This document shows positions 1 to 6,600 of a stretch of 12,357 nucleotides of DNA, one piece after another. Position 1 is the stretch's first letter. The number at the start of each line of letters is the position of its first letter. The DNA is from an uncultured Bacteriovorax sp. (GTDB lineage: Bacteria; Bdellovibrionota; Bacteriovoracia; Bacteriovoracales; Bacteriovoracaceae). The notes beneath the pieces are model-generated. The model was not told where the DNA came from. It ran no database searches and saw only the letters and a program-made list of their open reading frames with translations. The stretch covers positions 1 to 12,357 of the forward strand of contig CAMLRB010000103.1 in NCBI GenBank assembly GCA_946482295.1, written 5' to 3'. The position numbers and the translations under genes are program-made.

Positions 1-480
1 GATACACTTAAACTTTTACATCGAGCAATCTTAAAAGCGCGCAAGCAAGGTCTATCGATTCTTCATTACACGCTTGAGTATGATCACGTTCATATGATGG
101 TTGAGGCCGATGATAAGACCACATTGAGTAAAGGCATGCAAGCGTTCGGGATCACTTTTTCAAAAGGTGTAAATAGACTTAAAGTGGCCGTTGGGCGTGT
201 TTTTAAAACGAGATATGATTACCGAAAACTTAAAACACCAACTGAGATCAAAAATACACTTAACTATATTTTGGGAAATTCGACCAAACATAAATCGGGG
301 AATTTTGTTCATCTCTACAATTCGTTGGGAAAACTGGGTTCGTTTGAAAGGTTGTATCCGGCCTTTGAGTTTTTTTTGGATAATCTTTTTGAATGTTCAC
401 ATGCTCTGAAAAAACTCGCGGACGATCTGGAGGATGTTCTTGATTGTCCGCAGAGTTTAATGGTCAAACAATTCGTTTAA
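1..480 (+). CDS. Y1/HUH (REP-associated) transposase-like protein, 5' end missing
   Basis: The frame is open from base 1 and ends with TAA at 478-480, so the true start lies left of the window. The first in-frame ATGs (94 and 97) fall inside the conserved domain and are not the start. The visible 159 residues match the C-terminal half of the IS200/Y1 transposase family, in its REP-associated (RAYT) form. A His-Val-His (HUH) metal-binding motif is encoded at 85-93, in the context 'YDHVHMMVEA'. A helix with the family pattern 'MQ......N R' follows. Where the family has its catalytic Tyr I read Phe (TTT, 157-159). No terminal inverted repeats or second IS gene are visible, so a stand-alone, possibly domesticated, gene is likelier than an active element. 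The family call is fairly sure; the catalytic-residue call rests on alignment from memory. Confidence 0.65.
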   Translation, partial: DTLKLLHRAILKARKQGLSILHYTLEYDHVHMMVEADDKTTLSKGMQAFGITFSKGVNRLKVAVGRVFKTRYDYRKLKTPTEIKNTLNYILGNSTKHKSGNFVHLYNSLGKLGSFERLYPAFEFFLDNLFECSHALKKLADDLEDVLDCPQSLMVKQFV

Positions 481-1145
481 AACGAAAGTTTGTACCCTTT
501 GTCTTTTACGAAATTTATATCGAGAGTCTCGCTTTCTAATCGTTTCAATTTTTCTTTGAGTGTGCTCATGAGAGCACTCGCCGAATCTTTATAATAGCGA
601 CCTTCGCTTTCAATAAGGTATCCAATTTTTCGTGGATCAATGATCTGGCCGCTTTTTTTAGCAAGCATCATCATGATATCTAGTTCGAGTGTACTTAGTT
701 GGAGCAATTTTTCTCCATAAACGAGAAGTCTCTGACGTGTATCGATTTCAAGATTTCCGAGAGTAAATGTTTTGCAGTTGTCTTTATTCTGCCGAAGAAA
801 ATGATTTACTTTCATCTTGAGTGAACGATAGCGAATAGGCTTTAAGAGATAGTCGTAATTTTCATTCGAGAGATTCTTAAGCATGACTTTGTCGAAGTTG
901 CCCTCACCCAACATCATGACTGGAATGTGATTACCAACCTGGCGAAGTGTTTTGTAGAGTGATAAACCAGACTCATTCTTAAGATTGGTATCAATCATCA
1001 CAAACTCAAATTTGGTTTCGATGAGAGCATTCCATGCTTTCCGGGATTCATCTACTGCGGCCACGAAGATGTTGTTAAATGTCAGAGTCTTTTCGATTAT
1101 TTTTTGGGCCGCTTGATCATTGGTAACGAGGAGAATTTTCTTCAT
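477..1145 (-). CDS. OmpR/PhoB-type response regulator with atypical receiver domain
   Basis: This 222-residue protein has a receiver domain (about 1-118) and a winged-helix DNA-binding domain (about 125-222). The latter ends in the typical 'V..KGYKL' wing hairpin. D52 in 'VMIDTNL' fits the phospho-acceptor and K102 in 'LLKP' the conserved lysine. The usual acidic pair is N9-D10, and the switch Thr/Ser after beta-4 is replaced by G80 ('VMMLGEG'). Phosphorylation-dependent switching may therefore be altered. The ATG start is supported by GGAG at 1153-1156, 7 nt upstream. The TAA stop overlaps the convergent transposase-like gene by 4 bp through the palindrome TTAA. No histidine kinase gene is adjacent, so it looks like an orphan regulator. 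The target genes cannot be told from the sequence. Confidence 0.85.
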   Translation of the reverse strand: MKKILLVTNDQAAQKIIEKTLTFNNIFVAAVDESRKAWNALIETKFEFVMIDTNLKNESGLSLYKTLRQVGNHIPVMMLGEGNFDKVMLKNLSNENYDYLLKPIRYRSLKMKVNHFLRQNKDNCKTFTLGNLEIDTRQRLLVYGEKLLQLSTLELDIMMMLAKKSGQIIDPRKIGYLIESEGRYYKDSASALMSTLKEKLKRLESETLDINFVKDKGYKLSF

Positions 1146-1280
1146 GTATTTACTCCATGGCGTTGTTGATTAAAAGCTGGGTACTAACAATGTCATAAGT
1201 GTGAAATTTGATAAACCCTGGAGAAATTCATTCCGGTAGAAAGTTTTTCGTTACTTCATTCTCATTTATTTATTTTTTCC

Positions 1281-2660
1281 TTATTTTGGTGAGATAGTAT
1301 CCTTAACCGACTTCAATAAAAATGAGCGTTGTTCTTCAGAGGGAATAAATTGTTTTGAGATGTAAGGAGAAACTTTCTTGCGATCAAAATAGAAATTTCC
1401 GCTCTCTATTTTATTTTTAGTGAGGAGAAGCCAGATGATGGTATCGGCCCCTTCGTTACTCTTTCTCAAACGTTTTTCCATCAAGCTAAAAAATTTGGTG
1501 AGTGCCGCTTTTAACCCATCTGTTTTGACCCAGCCTGGATGCATGCTTGTCATAATCACATTATTCCAACGAGGATCTTTTGCGAGCACTTCTACCAATG
1601 TTACTTGCGCCCGTTTGACATTGGCATAGGTATCCACTTTATCATATTGAGGATTTTTATATAGTTTTTGAAGATCAAGTTTCTTCAAATACATTCCGCC
1701 AGAACTCACCCATACAATGCGTGCAGCAGGTTTTAATTTCTTTAATCTGAGGAGTTCATGAATCAGAATATAATGACCTATAAGTTGTGAGGCACATTGG
1801 AGTTCTATCCCCTCCTTATTTTCGCTATATACATCAGGCATACTTCCCGCATTTAAAACAACGTAATCGAGAGGTTCGCACACTTGCGCTACTTCTTTAA
1901 CCGCGTTCCAATCAGCTAAATCGCATTTAAAAAAAAGTGAATCTGAACAATCACGCCTTCCTGTATATCGCACTTCAGCTCCGCGAGACGCGAGAAATGT
2001 CACAACCGATTGCCCTATTCCTGAAGTTCCTCCGGTTACGAGTGCTTTTTTTGAATGAAGATCAATGGTCGAAAAATCTTCATTAAAATGTTTTTTATGC
2101 CTGTAAAATCCCGATCGATCAAAAGAAAAATAAATTGTTTTATCTAAGAAGTTTTCCCAATGATGAGTGTGATAAAAAAGTTTCAGAGAAACCGGAAAAA
2201 AGACGGCCCACATAAGGGCACTCGAACCTACATAATGCATGTCTTTTCCCGTATGAAGTTCAACAGCACCTAATTTGGCAGCAGATAGATAGGCCAAACT
2301 TCCTCCTAGCGCTCCGATTATTGTGTTTACATACTTGGGAAGTTGTTCGAAGCGATTGAAAATGTCACCGTAATAAGTGAGAAAGAGAATCCAAAGTGAA
2401 AGAAAACTCCAGGAGTAGGATTCACTTTTTAAGAATAAAAAATTCATGAGTACCCCGTCATGAACAATACCACTCAAGACAAAAATTACGAGCAAACAGT
2501 TGTAATGACCCAATGAGATTTTTGGTTTGAAGAGATAATAATTAAAAAAAGCGAGGAGCAAGCTTCCAAGAAGAAACAGCTCAGATGGAGTGCTTTTTCC
2601 GTAGAAAATGACGATGAACCACAGGGCCTGAAGCACCAAAACTTTACTTAACATCAGCAT
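1281..2660 (-). CDS. DUF2878-like membrane domain fused to a DHRS12-like short-chain dehydrogenase
   Basis: This is a 459-residue two-part protein. Residues about 5-163 are hydrophobic, with roughly six membrane segments. They resemble DUF2878, including 'GIVHDGVLMN' (64-73) and 'GALGGSLAYLSAAKLGA' (116-132). Residues about 203-435 are a short-chain dehydrogenase: TGGTSGIG cofactor loop (209-216), NAG (270-272), Ser at 319/320, Y345-x3-K349 and PGWVKTD (375-381). Basic residues R235-R236 after the second strand favour NADP(H). The linker 'SGFYRHKKHF' (183-192) resembles the region before the Rossmann fold in DHRS12-like proteins. The Asn of the SDR tetrad appears to be Q292. GAGGAG at 2666-2671 lies 5 nt before the first ATG; a second ATG is two codons later. 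It is probably a membrane-bound oxidoreductase on a lipid-like substrate, which is inference. The domain calls are from memory without a search. Confidence 0.8.
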   Translation of the reverse strand: MLMLSKVLVLQALWFIVIFYGKSTPSELFLLGSLLLAFFNYYLFKPKISLGHYNCLLVIFVLSGIVHDGVLMNFLFLKSESYSWSFLSLWILFLTYYGDIFNRFEQLPKYVNTIIGALGGSLAYLSAAKLGAVELHTGKDMHYVGSSALMWAVFFPVSLKLFYHTHHWENFLDKTIYFSFDRSGFYRHKKHFNEDFSTIDLHSKKALVTGGTSGIGQSVVTFLASRGAEVRYTGRRDCSDSLFFKCDLADWNAVKEVAQVCEPLDYVVLNAGSMPDVYSENKEGIELQCASQLIGHYILIHELLRLKKLKPAARIVWVSSGGMYLKKLDLQKLYKNPQYDKVDTYANVKRAQVTLVEVLAKDPRWNNVIMTSMHPGWVKTDGLKAALTKFFSLMEKRLRKSNEGADTIIWLLLTKNKIESGNFYFDRKKVSPYISKQFIPSEEQRSFLLKSVKDTISPK

Positions 2661-2675
2661 AAGATCTCCTCTTAC

Positions 2676-2697
2676 TCACATTTTATAGAGAGTGTGA
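2676..2697 (-). promoter_or_regulatory. Possible promoter -10 and inverted repeat ahead of the SDR-fusion gene
   Basis: TCACA (2676-2680) and TGTGA (2693-2697) form an inverted repeat with a 12-nt spacer. On the minus strand the spacer contains TATAAA (2687 down to 2682), a good -10 hexamer a short distance upstream of the gene's Shine-Dalgarno sequence. I find no convincing -35 at the right distance. The repeat could be an operator or chance. Confidence 0.25.
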
Positions 2698-2786
2698 ACA
2701 AAGTACGCTCAGACTGAAGTTAGACAAAAACCGAGTTTTTCATTCTGCCAAAATCAAGCGATTTTTTTAGTTTTTTTTCAGTGGTT

Positions 2787-2802
2787 ACACCATATATACG
2801 AT
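2787..2802 (+). promoter_or_regulatory. NrdR box 1 (weaker half of a tandem pair)
   Basis: The site reads ACACCATATATACGAT and matches about 12 of 16 positions of the NrdR consensus acaCwATATaTwGtgt, including 8 of the 10 core positions. Its start lies 33 bp before that of box 2, about three helical turns. This is the spacing at which paired NrdR boxes normally occur. It lies upstream of nrdB, the expected target. On its own the match would be marginal; the pairing and location raise the confidence. Confidence 0.6.
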
Positions 2803-2831
2803 ATGACTCTCGGCCGGTCCTACTATATATT
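2803..2831 (+). promoter_or_regulatory. Candidate sigma70-type promoter for nrdB-nrdA
   Basis: ATGACT (2803-2808, 4/6 to TTGACA) is separated by 17 bp from TATATT (2826-2831, 5/6 to TATAAT). The -35 falls between the two NrdR boxes and the -10 lies inside box 2, so NrdR binding would block polymerase. Transcription from here gives a leader of about 350 nt. An alternative promoter with TTGATA (2921-2926), a 17-bp spacer and TTTAAC (2944-2949) would give a shorter leader and escape direct occlusion. Confidence 0.45.
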
Positions 2832-2835
2832 GTGG
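2820..2835 (+). promoter_or_regulatory. NrdR box 2 (strong match)
   Basis: The site reads CTACTATATATTGTGG and matches all ten core positions of the NrdR consensus (CwATATaTwG), 13 of 16 overall. It overlaps the candidate -10 of the nrd promoter. NrdR is the ATP-cone repressor that shuts off ribonucleotide reductase genes when dATP is high. Finding its box next to nrdB fits the known regulon. No nrdR gene is in the window. Confidence 0.7.
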
Positions 2836-3190
2836 TGGTAATCATGCGTTTTAAATAAAAAAAACATGAGATCGATCTGTATTTATAGATGACAGTTAAA
2901 ATTAGATGGTAAAATTTAGATTGATAGGACCGCTTCACTCAAATTTAACTCATGATAATGACAAGTCTTCCGTGCATCTGCGAAAAATGTTAAAATCAAG
3001 GTAGAGCTCGAAGAAAAGCAGACCCTAGGAATTAGCTATTTTGAATCTTACCGCTTCTTGATATCTTTTAATCATAAAGTCATTCACATTTCGAAACGTC
3101 CAAAAGCGGTACACAAAAGCGAAAGGAAACAAGAAAGATGAAAAACTTTATCACACACACAACGAGACACAGACATTCAGGAGACTCACA
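2836..3190 (+). other. Long 5' leader of the nrd operon, no convincing gene
   Basis: About 350 bp separate the promoter region from the nrdB start. I see no tRNA, no riboswitch consensus that I recognise and no conserved protein in either strand. What is visible is an 8-bp inverted repeat (3049-3056 with 3104-3111), a purine-rich stretch with a ribosome-binding-like AAGGA (3123-3127) and a short ORF just before nrdB. The long leader may carry post-transcriptional control or simply reflect a more proximal promoter. Confidence 0.4.
3049..3111 (+). repeat. 8-bp inverted repeat in the nrd leader
   Basis: TACCGCTT (3049-3056) is perfectly complementary to AAGCGGTA (3104-3111), enclosing 47 nt. 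In RNA this would close a domain about 27 nt upstream of the possible leader-peptide start. GC pairs are few, so stability is modest. No poly-T follows, so it is not an intrinsic terminator. Confidence 0.3.
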
Positions 3191-3197
3191 ATGGTAA
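3138..3197 (+). CDS. Possible 19-codon leader peptide overlapping the nrdB start
   Basis: An ATG at 3138 preceded by AAGGA (3123-3127, 10 nt upstream) opens a 19-codon frame rich in His and Thr ([19 protein letters not shown]). It ends with TAA at 3195-3197, 7 nt inside nrdB in another frame. nrdB has its own strong Shine-Dalgarno sequence, which lies inside this ORF. Translation of the short frame could therefore couple to, or interfere with, nrdB initiation. A frame this short may be chance; there is no conservation evidence in the window. Confidence 0.22.
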   Translation: MKNFITHTTRHRHSGDSQW

Positions 3198-4177
3198 AGG
3201 ATGCCAAGTCAGCAATTCTAGCGCCGAACGACGATCGTTTCGTGCTATTTCCAATTAAATATCACCAGGTTTGGGAGATGTACAAAAAACACATGGCGGT
3301 TTTTTGGACAGCAGAAGAACTCGACCTTGTACCCGATCTCAATGATTGGGAGACAAAACTTAACAAGGACGAAAAACATTTCATCTCGCACGTGCTTGCG
3401 TTTTTTGCGGCCAGCGATGGAATCGTCAATGAAAATTTGGCCATTCGTTTCATGAAAGATGTGCAAATTCCTGAAGCGCGCGCTTTCTACGGATTCCAAA
3501 TCGCGATGGAAAATATCCACAGCGAAACTTACTCACTTCTTATTGATACATACATCAAAGACGCTAAGGAAAAAGACTATCTTTTCCACGCAGCTCAGAA
3601 CATGCCATGTGTAGCGAAGAAAGCTCAATGGGCCATCAACTGGATTGGATCGAAAAAATCATTCGCTCACCGTCTTGTTGCTTTCGCTGCGATTGAAGGA
3701 ATTTTCTTCTCTGGTTCATTTTGTTCAATCTACTGGTTGAAAAAACGTGGATTGATGGCAGGTCTTTGTACTTCAAACGAATTCATTTCACGCGACGAAG
3801 GGCTTCACTGCCAGTTCGCGGTTTTAATGCACTCAATGCTAGATATTGAAGAGCAAATTTCTGCTGAAGAAATTACAGCGATCATCACAGAGGCCGTAGA
3901 GATCGAAAAAGAATTTATTCTTGAAGCTCTTCCTGTTTCGCTCATCGGAATGAACAAAGAAAGCATGGGGCAATACATCGAGTTCGTTGCTGATCACTGG
4001 CTACAGCAATTAGGAGCGAAGGCCTTCTACAAAACTAAAAACCCATTTGAATGGATGGAACTTATTTCACTTGAAGGAAAAACAAACTTCTTCGAAAAAA
4101 GAGTTTCTGAATATCAAAGACCAGGGGTTCTTGGAGAGAAGAATTCACACACATTCACACTAGACGCGGAGTTTTAA
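3191..4177 (+). CDS. nrdB: Class I ribonucleotide reductase, small (radical) subunit NrdB, eukaryote-like
   Basis: NrdB holds the di-iron/tyrosyl-radical centre that starts reduction of ribonucleotides to deoxyribonucleotides by NrdA in the cytoplasm. The 328-residue sequence has all expected metal ligands: D76, E107, H110, E169, E203 and H206. The radical tyrosine is Y114 in 'HSETY'. Y308 in 'EYQR' fits the C-terminal radical-transfer tyrosine. The C-terminus 'TFTLDAEF' is nearly the eukaryotic R1-docking heptapeptide FTLDADF. Motifs such as '[10 protein letters not shown]', '[14 protein letters not shown]' and '[13 protein letters not shown]' closely resemble mammalian R2, more than E. coli NrdB. 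AGGAG at 3179-3183 lies 7 nt before the ATG. It is the first gene of the operon, with nrdA 1 bp downstream and NrdR-like boxes upstream. Confidence 0.97.
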   Translation: MVKDAKSAILAPNDDRFVLFPIKYHQVWEMYKKHMAVFWTAEELDLVPDLNDWETKLNKDEKHFISHVLAFFAASDGIVNENLAIRFMKDVQIPEARAFYGFQIAMENIHSETYSLLIDTYIKDAKEKDYLFHAAQNMPCVAKKAQWAINWIGSKKSFAHRLVAFAAIEGIFFSGSFCSIYWLKKRGLMAGLCTSNEFISRDEGLHCQFAVLMHSMLDIEEQISAEEITAIITEAVEIEKEFILEALPVSLIGMNKESMGQYIEFVADHWLQQLGAKAFYKTKNPFEWMELISLEGKTNFFEKRVSEYQRPGVLGEKNSHTFTLDAEF

Positions 4178-4178
4178 G

Positions 4179-6536
4179 ATGTACGTAATCACAAGAAGTG
4201 GCGAGAGAGAGCCGATTAAATTCGACAAAATCACGGAAAGAATCGAACAACTTTGTTTCGATCTTGACAGATCATTCATCGATCCAATGAAAATTGCTAA
4301 AAAAGTAATCGAAGGGATTTACGATGGGATCACAACGAAAGAACTAGACCAACTAGCAGCTGAAACAGCAGCTTATCTTTCAACTCAACACCCACAATAC
4401 GCGACTTTGGCGGGTCGTATTGCCGTGTCGAACCTCCACAAAGAAACGCGTGGATGTTTTTCTGAAAACATTAAACAAATGTATCACTTCGTAAATCCAG
4501 TTACTGGGGAAGCTTCTCCTCTTGTATCAACTGAACTTTATGAAGCTGTTATGGCAAACGCAGAACTTCTCGACAAATCTGTTGTTGATAAGCGCGACTA
4601 TAACTACGACTACTTTGGATACAAAACTCTTGAGAAGTCTTACCTTCTTAAAATGAACAACAAAATCGTTGAGCGTCCAGGCCAAATGCTAATGCGCGTG
4701 TCGCTTGGTATCCATACAAACGATATCGAGTCAGCGATCAAGACATATAACCTCATGAGCGAAAAGTATTTCACTCACGCTTCACCTACTCTTTTTAACT
4801 CCGGAACAAACAAAGCTCAGCTTTCTTCATGTTTCTTGTTAACGATGAAAGATGATTCGATCGATGGTATTTACGAAACATTGAAACAAACGGCCCTAAT
4901 TTCTCAATCTGCAGGAGGAATTGGTCTTTCTATTCACAACATTCGTGCAAAAGGCTCTTTCATCAAGGGAACTAACGGGACTTCGAACGGAATCGTTCCA
5001 ATGCTTAAAGTTTTCAACGATACAGCTCGCTACGTAGATCAAGGTGGAGGAAAGCGTAAAGGTGCTTTCGCCGTCTACTTGGAACCATGGCATGCAGACG
5101 TTTTTGACTTCCTTGAAATGAAGAAAAACACAGGAAAAGAAGAGCAACGTGCACGGGATCTTTTCTACGCTCTTTGGATCCCGGATCTATTCATGAAGCG
5201 TGTTGAAGAAGATGGAATGTGGTCACTTTTCTGTCCACACGAAGCTCCAGGACTCGCTGATTGCTCAGGAAAAAAATTCGAAGATCTTTATAAGTCATAT
5301 GAAGAAAAAGGACTCGCAAAACGCGTTGTTCGTGCGCAAGACTTATGGTTTGCCGTTCTTGAATCACAAATTGAAACTGGTTCTCCTTATATGCTCTACA
5401 AAGATGCAGCTAACGAGAAATCAAATCAGAAAAACTTGGGAACAATCAAGTCTTCTAATCTGTGTACAGAAATTCTTGAATATACAGCTCCGGATGAAGT
5501 TGCTGTTTGTAACCTTGCTTCAGTGGCGCTTAACCGTTTCGTAGTAGACGGAAAGTATGATCACAAGAAATTGTATGATGTTGTTTATCAAATGACGGTT
5601 AACTTAAACCGCATTATCGATATCAACTTCTACCCTGTACAAGAAGCTAAGAACTCGAACATGAGACACCGTCCAATCGGTCTTGGTGTTCAAGGTCTCG
5701 CTGACGCATTCTTTGAAATGAGAATTCCTTTCGAATCTAAGCAAGCTCTTAAATTAAACAATGATATTTTCGAAACGATCTACTTTGCAGCGATGACAGC
5801 TTCAAAAGATCTTGCGAAAAAACACGGACCTTATGAAACATATAAAGGCTCACCAGTATCAGAAGGGATTTTCCAATTTGATATGTGGGGTGTAACTCCA
5901 GATTCTGGAAACTGGGATTGGAAAGCACTTAAAGCTGAGGTTGCCCAACACGGAGTGAGAAACTCACTTCTTGTTGCTCCAATGCCAACAGCTTCAACGT
6001 CACAAATCCTCGGAAACAACGAGTGTTTTGAACCAATCACTTCGAACATCTACGTTCGTCGCGTTCTCTCTGGTGAGTTTGCTGTTGTTAACAGATACCT
6101 TGTTAACGACCTCATCAAGCTCAACCTATGGAACGATAAAATGAGAAATGAAATCATTGCCAACAATGGTTCAGTTCAAAATATCAACTCTATTCCAGAT
6201 GAAGTGAAAGCTCTCTACAAAACAATTTGGGAAATCAAGCAAAAATCTGTCATCGATATGTCAGCTGGCCGTGGCCCTTACATCGATCAAGGTCAATCGC
6301 TTAACGTTTTCATGGAAGACCCTAACTTCGGTAAACTTTCTTCAATGCACTTCTACGCTTGGAAAGCTGGTCTAAAAACAGGTATGTACTACCTAAGAAC
6401 AAGAGCTGCGGTCAACGCTGTTCAGTTCACAGTTAAGACAGAAGCTCCAGCTATTACGAAGACAAAAGAAGAAGAAATGGCAGCAATGGTTTGTTCAATC
6501 GACAATCCAGAAGACTGCGTGATGTGTGGATCTTAG
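4179..6536 (+). CDS. nrdA: Class I ribonucleotide reductase, large (catalytic) subunit NrdA, eukaryote-like
   Basis: This 785-residue enzyme reduces ribonucleoside diphosphates using a thiyl radical generated through NrdB. An N-terminal ATP-cone (about 1-90) keeps the D57 position linked to dATP inhibition, so allosteric activity control is expected. The catalytic set sits at the same numbers as in human RRM1: C218 and C444 (redox pair), N427, C429 (thiyl) and E431. Y737-Y738 complete the radical path. The C-terminal C780-x2-C783 ('CVMCGS') is the shuttle pair. Long stretches such as 'SAGGIG', 'TARYVDQGG' and '[15 protein letters not shown]' match the eukaryotic type. The ATG follows the nrdB stop by 1 bp, with GGAG at 4168-4171 inside the end of nrdB, so the genes are co-transcribed and probably coupled. 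The stop is TAG, followed by a terminator. Confidence 0.97.
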   Translation: MYVITRSGEREPIKFDKITERIEQLCFDLDRSFIDPMKIAKKVIEGIYDGITTKELDQLAAETAAYLSTQHPQYATLAGRIAVSNLHKETRGCFSENIKQMYHFVNPVTGEASPLVSTELYEAVMANAELLDKSVVDKRDYNYDYFGYKTLEKSYLLKMNNKIVERPGQMLMRVSLGIHTNDIESAIKTYNLMSEKYFTHASPTLFNSGTNKAQLSSCFLLTMKDDSIDGIYETLKQTALISQSAGGIGLSIHNIRAKGSFIKGTNGTSNGIVPMLKVFNDTARYVDQGGGKRKGAFAVYLEPWHADVFDFLEMKKNTGKEEQRARDLFYALWIPDLFMKRVEEDGMWSLFCPHEAPGLADCSGKKFEDLYKSYEEKGLAKRVVRAQDLWFAVLESQIETGSPYMLYKDAANEKSNQKNLGTIKSSNLCTEILEYTAPDEVAVCNLASVALNRFVVDGKYDHKKLYDVVYQMTVNLNRIIDINFYPVQEAKNSNMRHRPIGLGVQGLADAFFEMRIPFESKQALKLNNDIFETIYFAAMTASKDLAKKHGPYETYKGSPVSEGIFQFDMWGVTPDSGNWDWKALKAEVAQHGVRNSLLVAPMPTASTSQILGNNECFEPITSNIYVRRVLSGEFAVVNRYLVNDLIKLNLWNDKMRNEIIANNGSVQNINSIPDEVKALYKTIWEIKQKSVIDMSAGRGPYIDQGQSLNVFMEDPNFGKLSSMHFYAWKAGLKTGMYYLRTRAAVNAVQFTVKTEAPAITKTKEEEMAAMVCSIDNPEDCVMCGS

Positions 6537-6567
6537 TACGAAAATTTCTGAACGAATTTTTAATATC

Positions 6568-6598
6568 AGGCCTGCTTTTTAGCAGGCCTTTTTATTTT
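6568..6598 (+). terminator. Intrinsic terminator of the nrdB-nrdA operon
   Basis: A 9-bp GC-rich stem, AGGCCTGCT (6568-6576) with AGCAGGCCT (6581-6589), and a TTTT loop are followed by a T-rich tract (TTTTTATTTT, 6589-6598). It starts 31 bp after the nrdA stop. On the opposite strand the hairpin is followed by only a weak T tract, so it is less convincing as a terminator for the convergent GLUG gene that ends at 6601. Confidence 0.92.
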
Positions 6599-6600
6599 AA

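Noticed and set aside
2676..2697. TCACA-N12-TGTGA as a CRP site
   Set aside because: The half-sites are in the wrong orientation and spacing for CRP (TGTGA-N6-TCACA), so it is kept only as an unspecified inverted repeat.
2730..2745. AAAAAC/GTTTTT inverted repeat as a terminator
   Set aside because: The stem is six mostly A-T pairs, lies upstream of genes on both strands and has no upstream transcript to terminate.
2720..2938. 72-codon minus-strand ORF in the intergenic region
   Set aside because: It covers the NrdR-like boxes and promoter, has low-complexity AT-driven composition, and shows no Shine-Dalgarno sequence or recognisable domain.
4896..6049. Antisense and alternate-frame ORFs inside nrdA
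   Set aside because: They lie entirely within a highly conserved coding region and have no family features.
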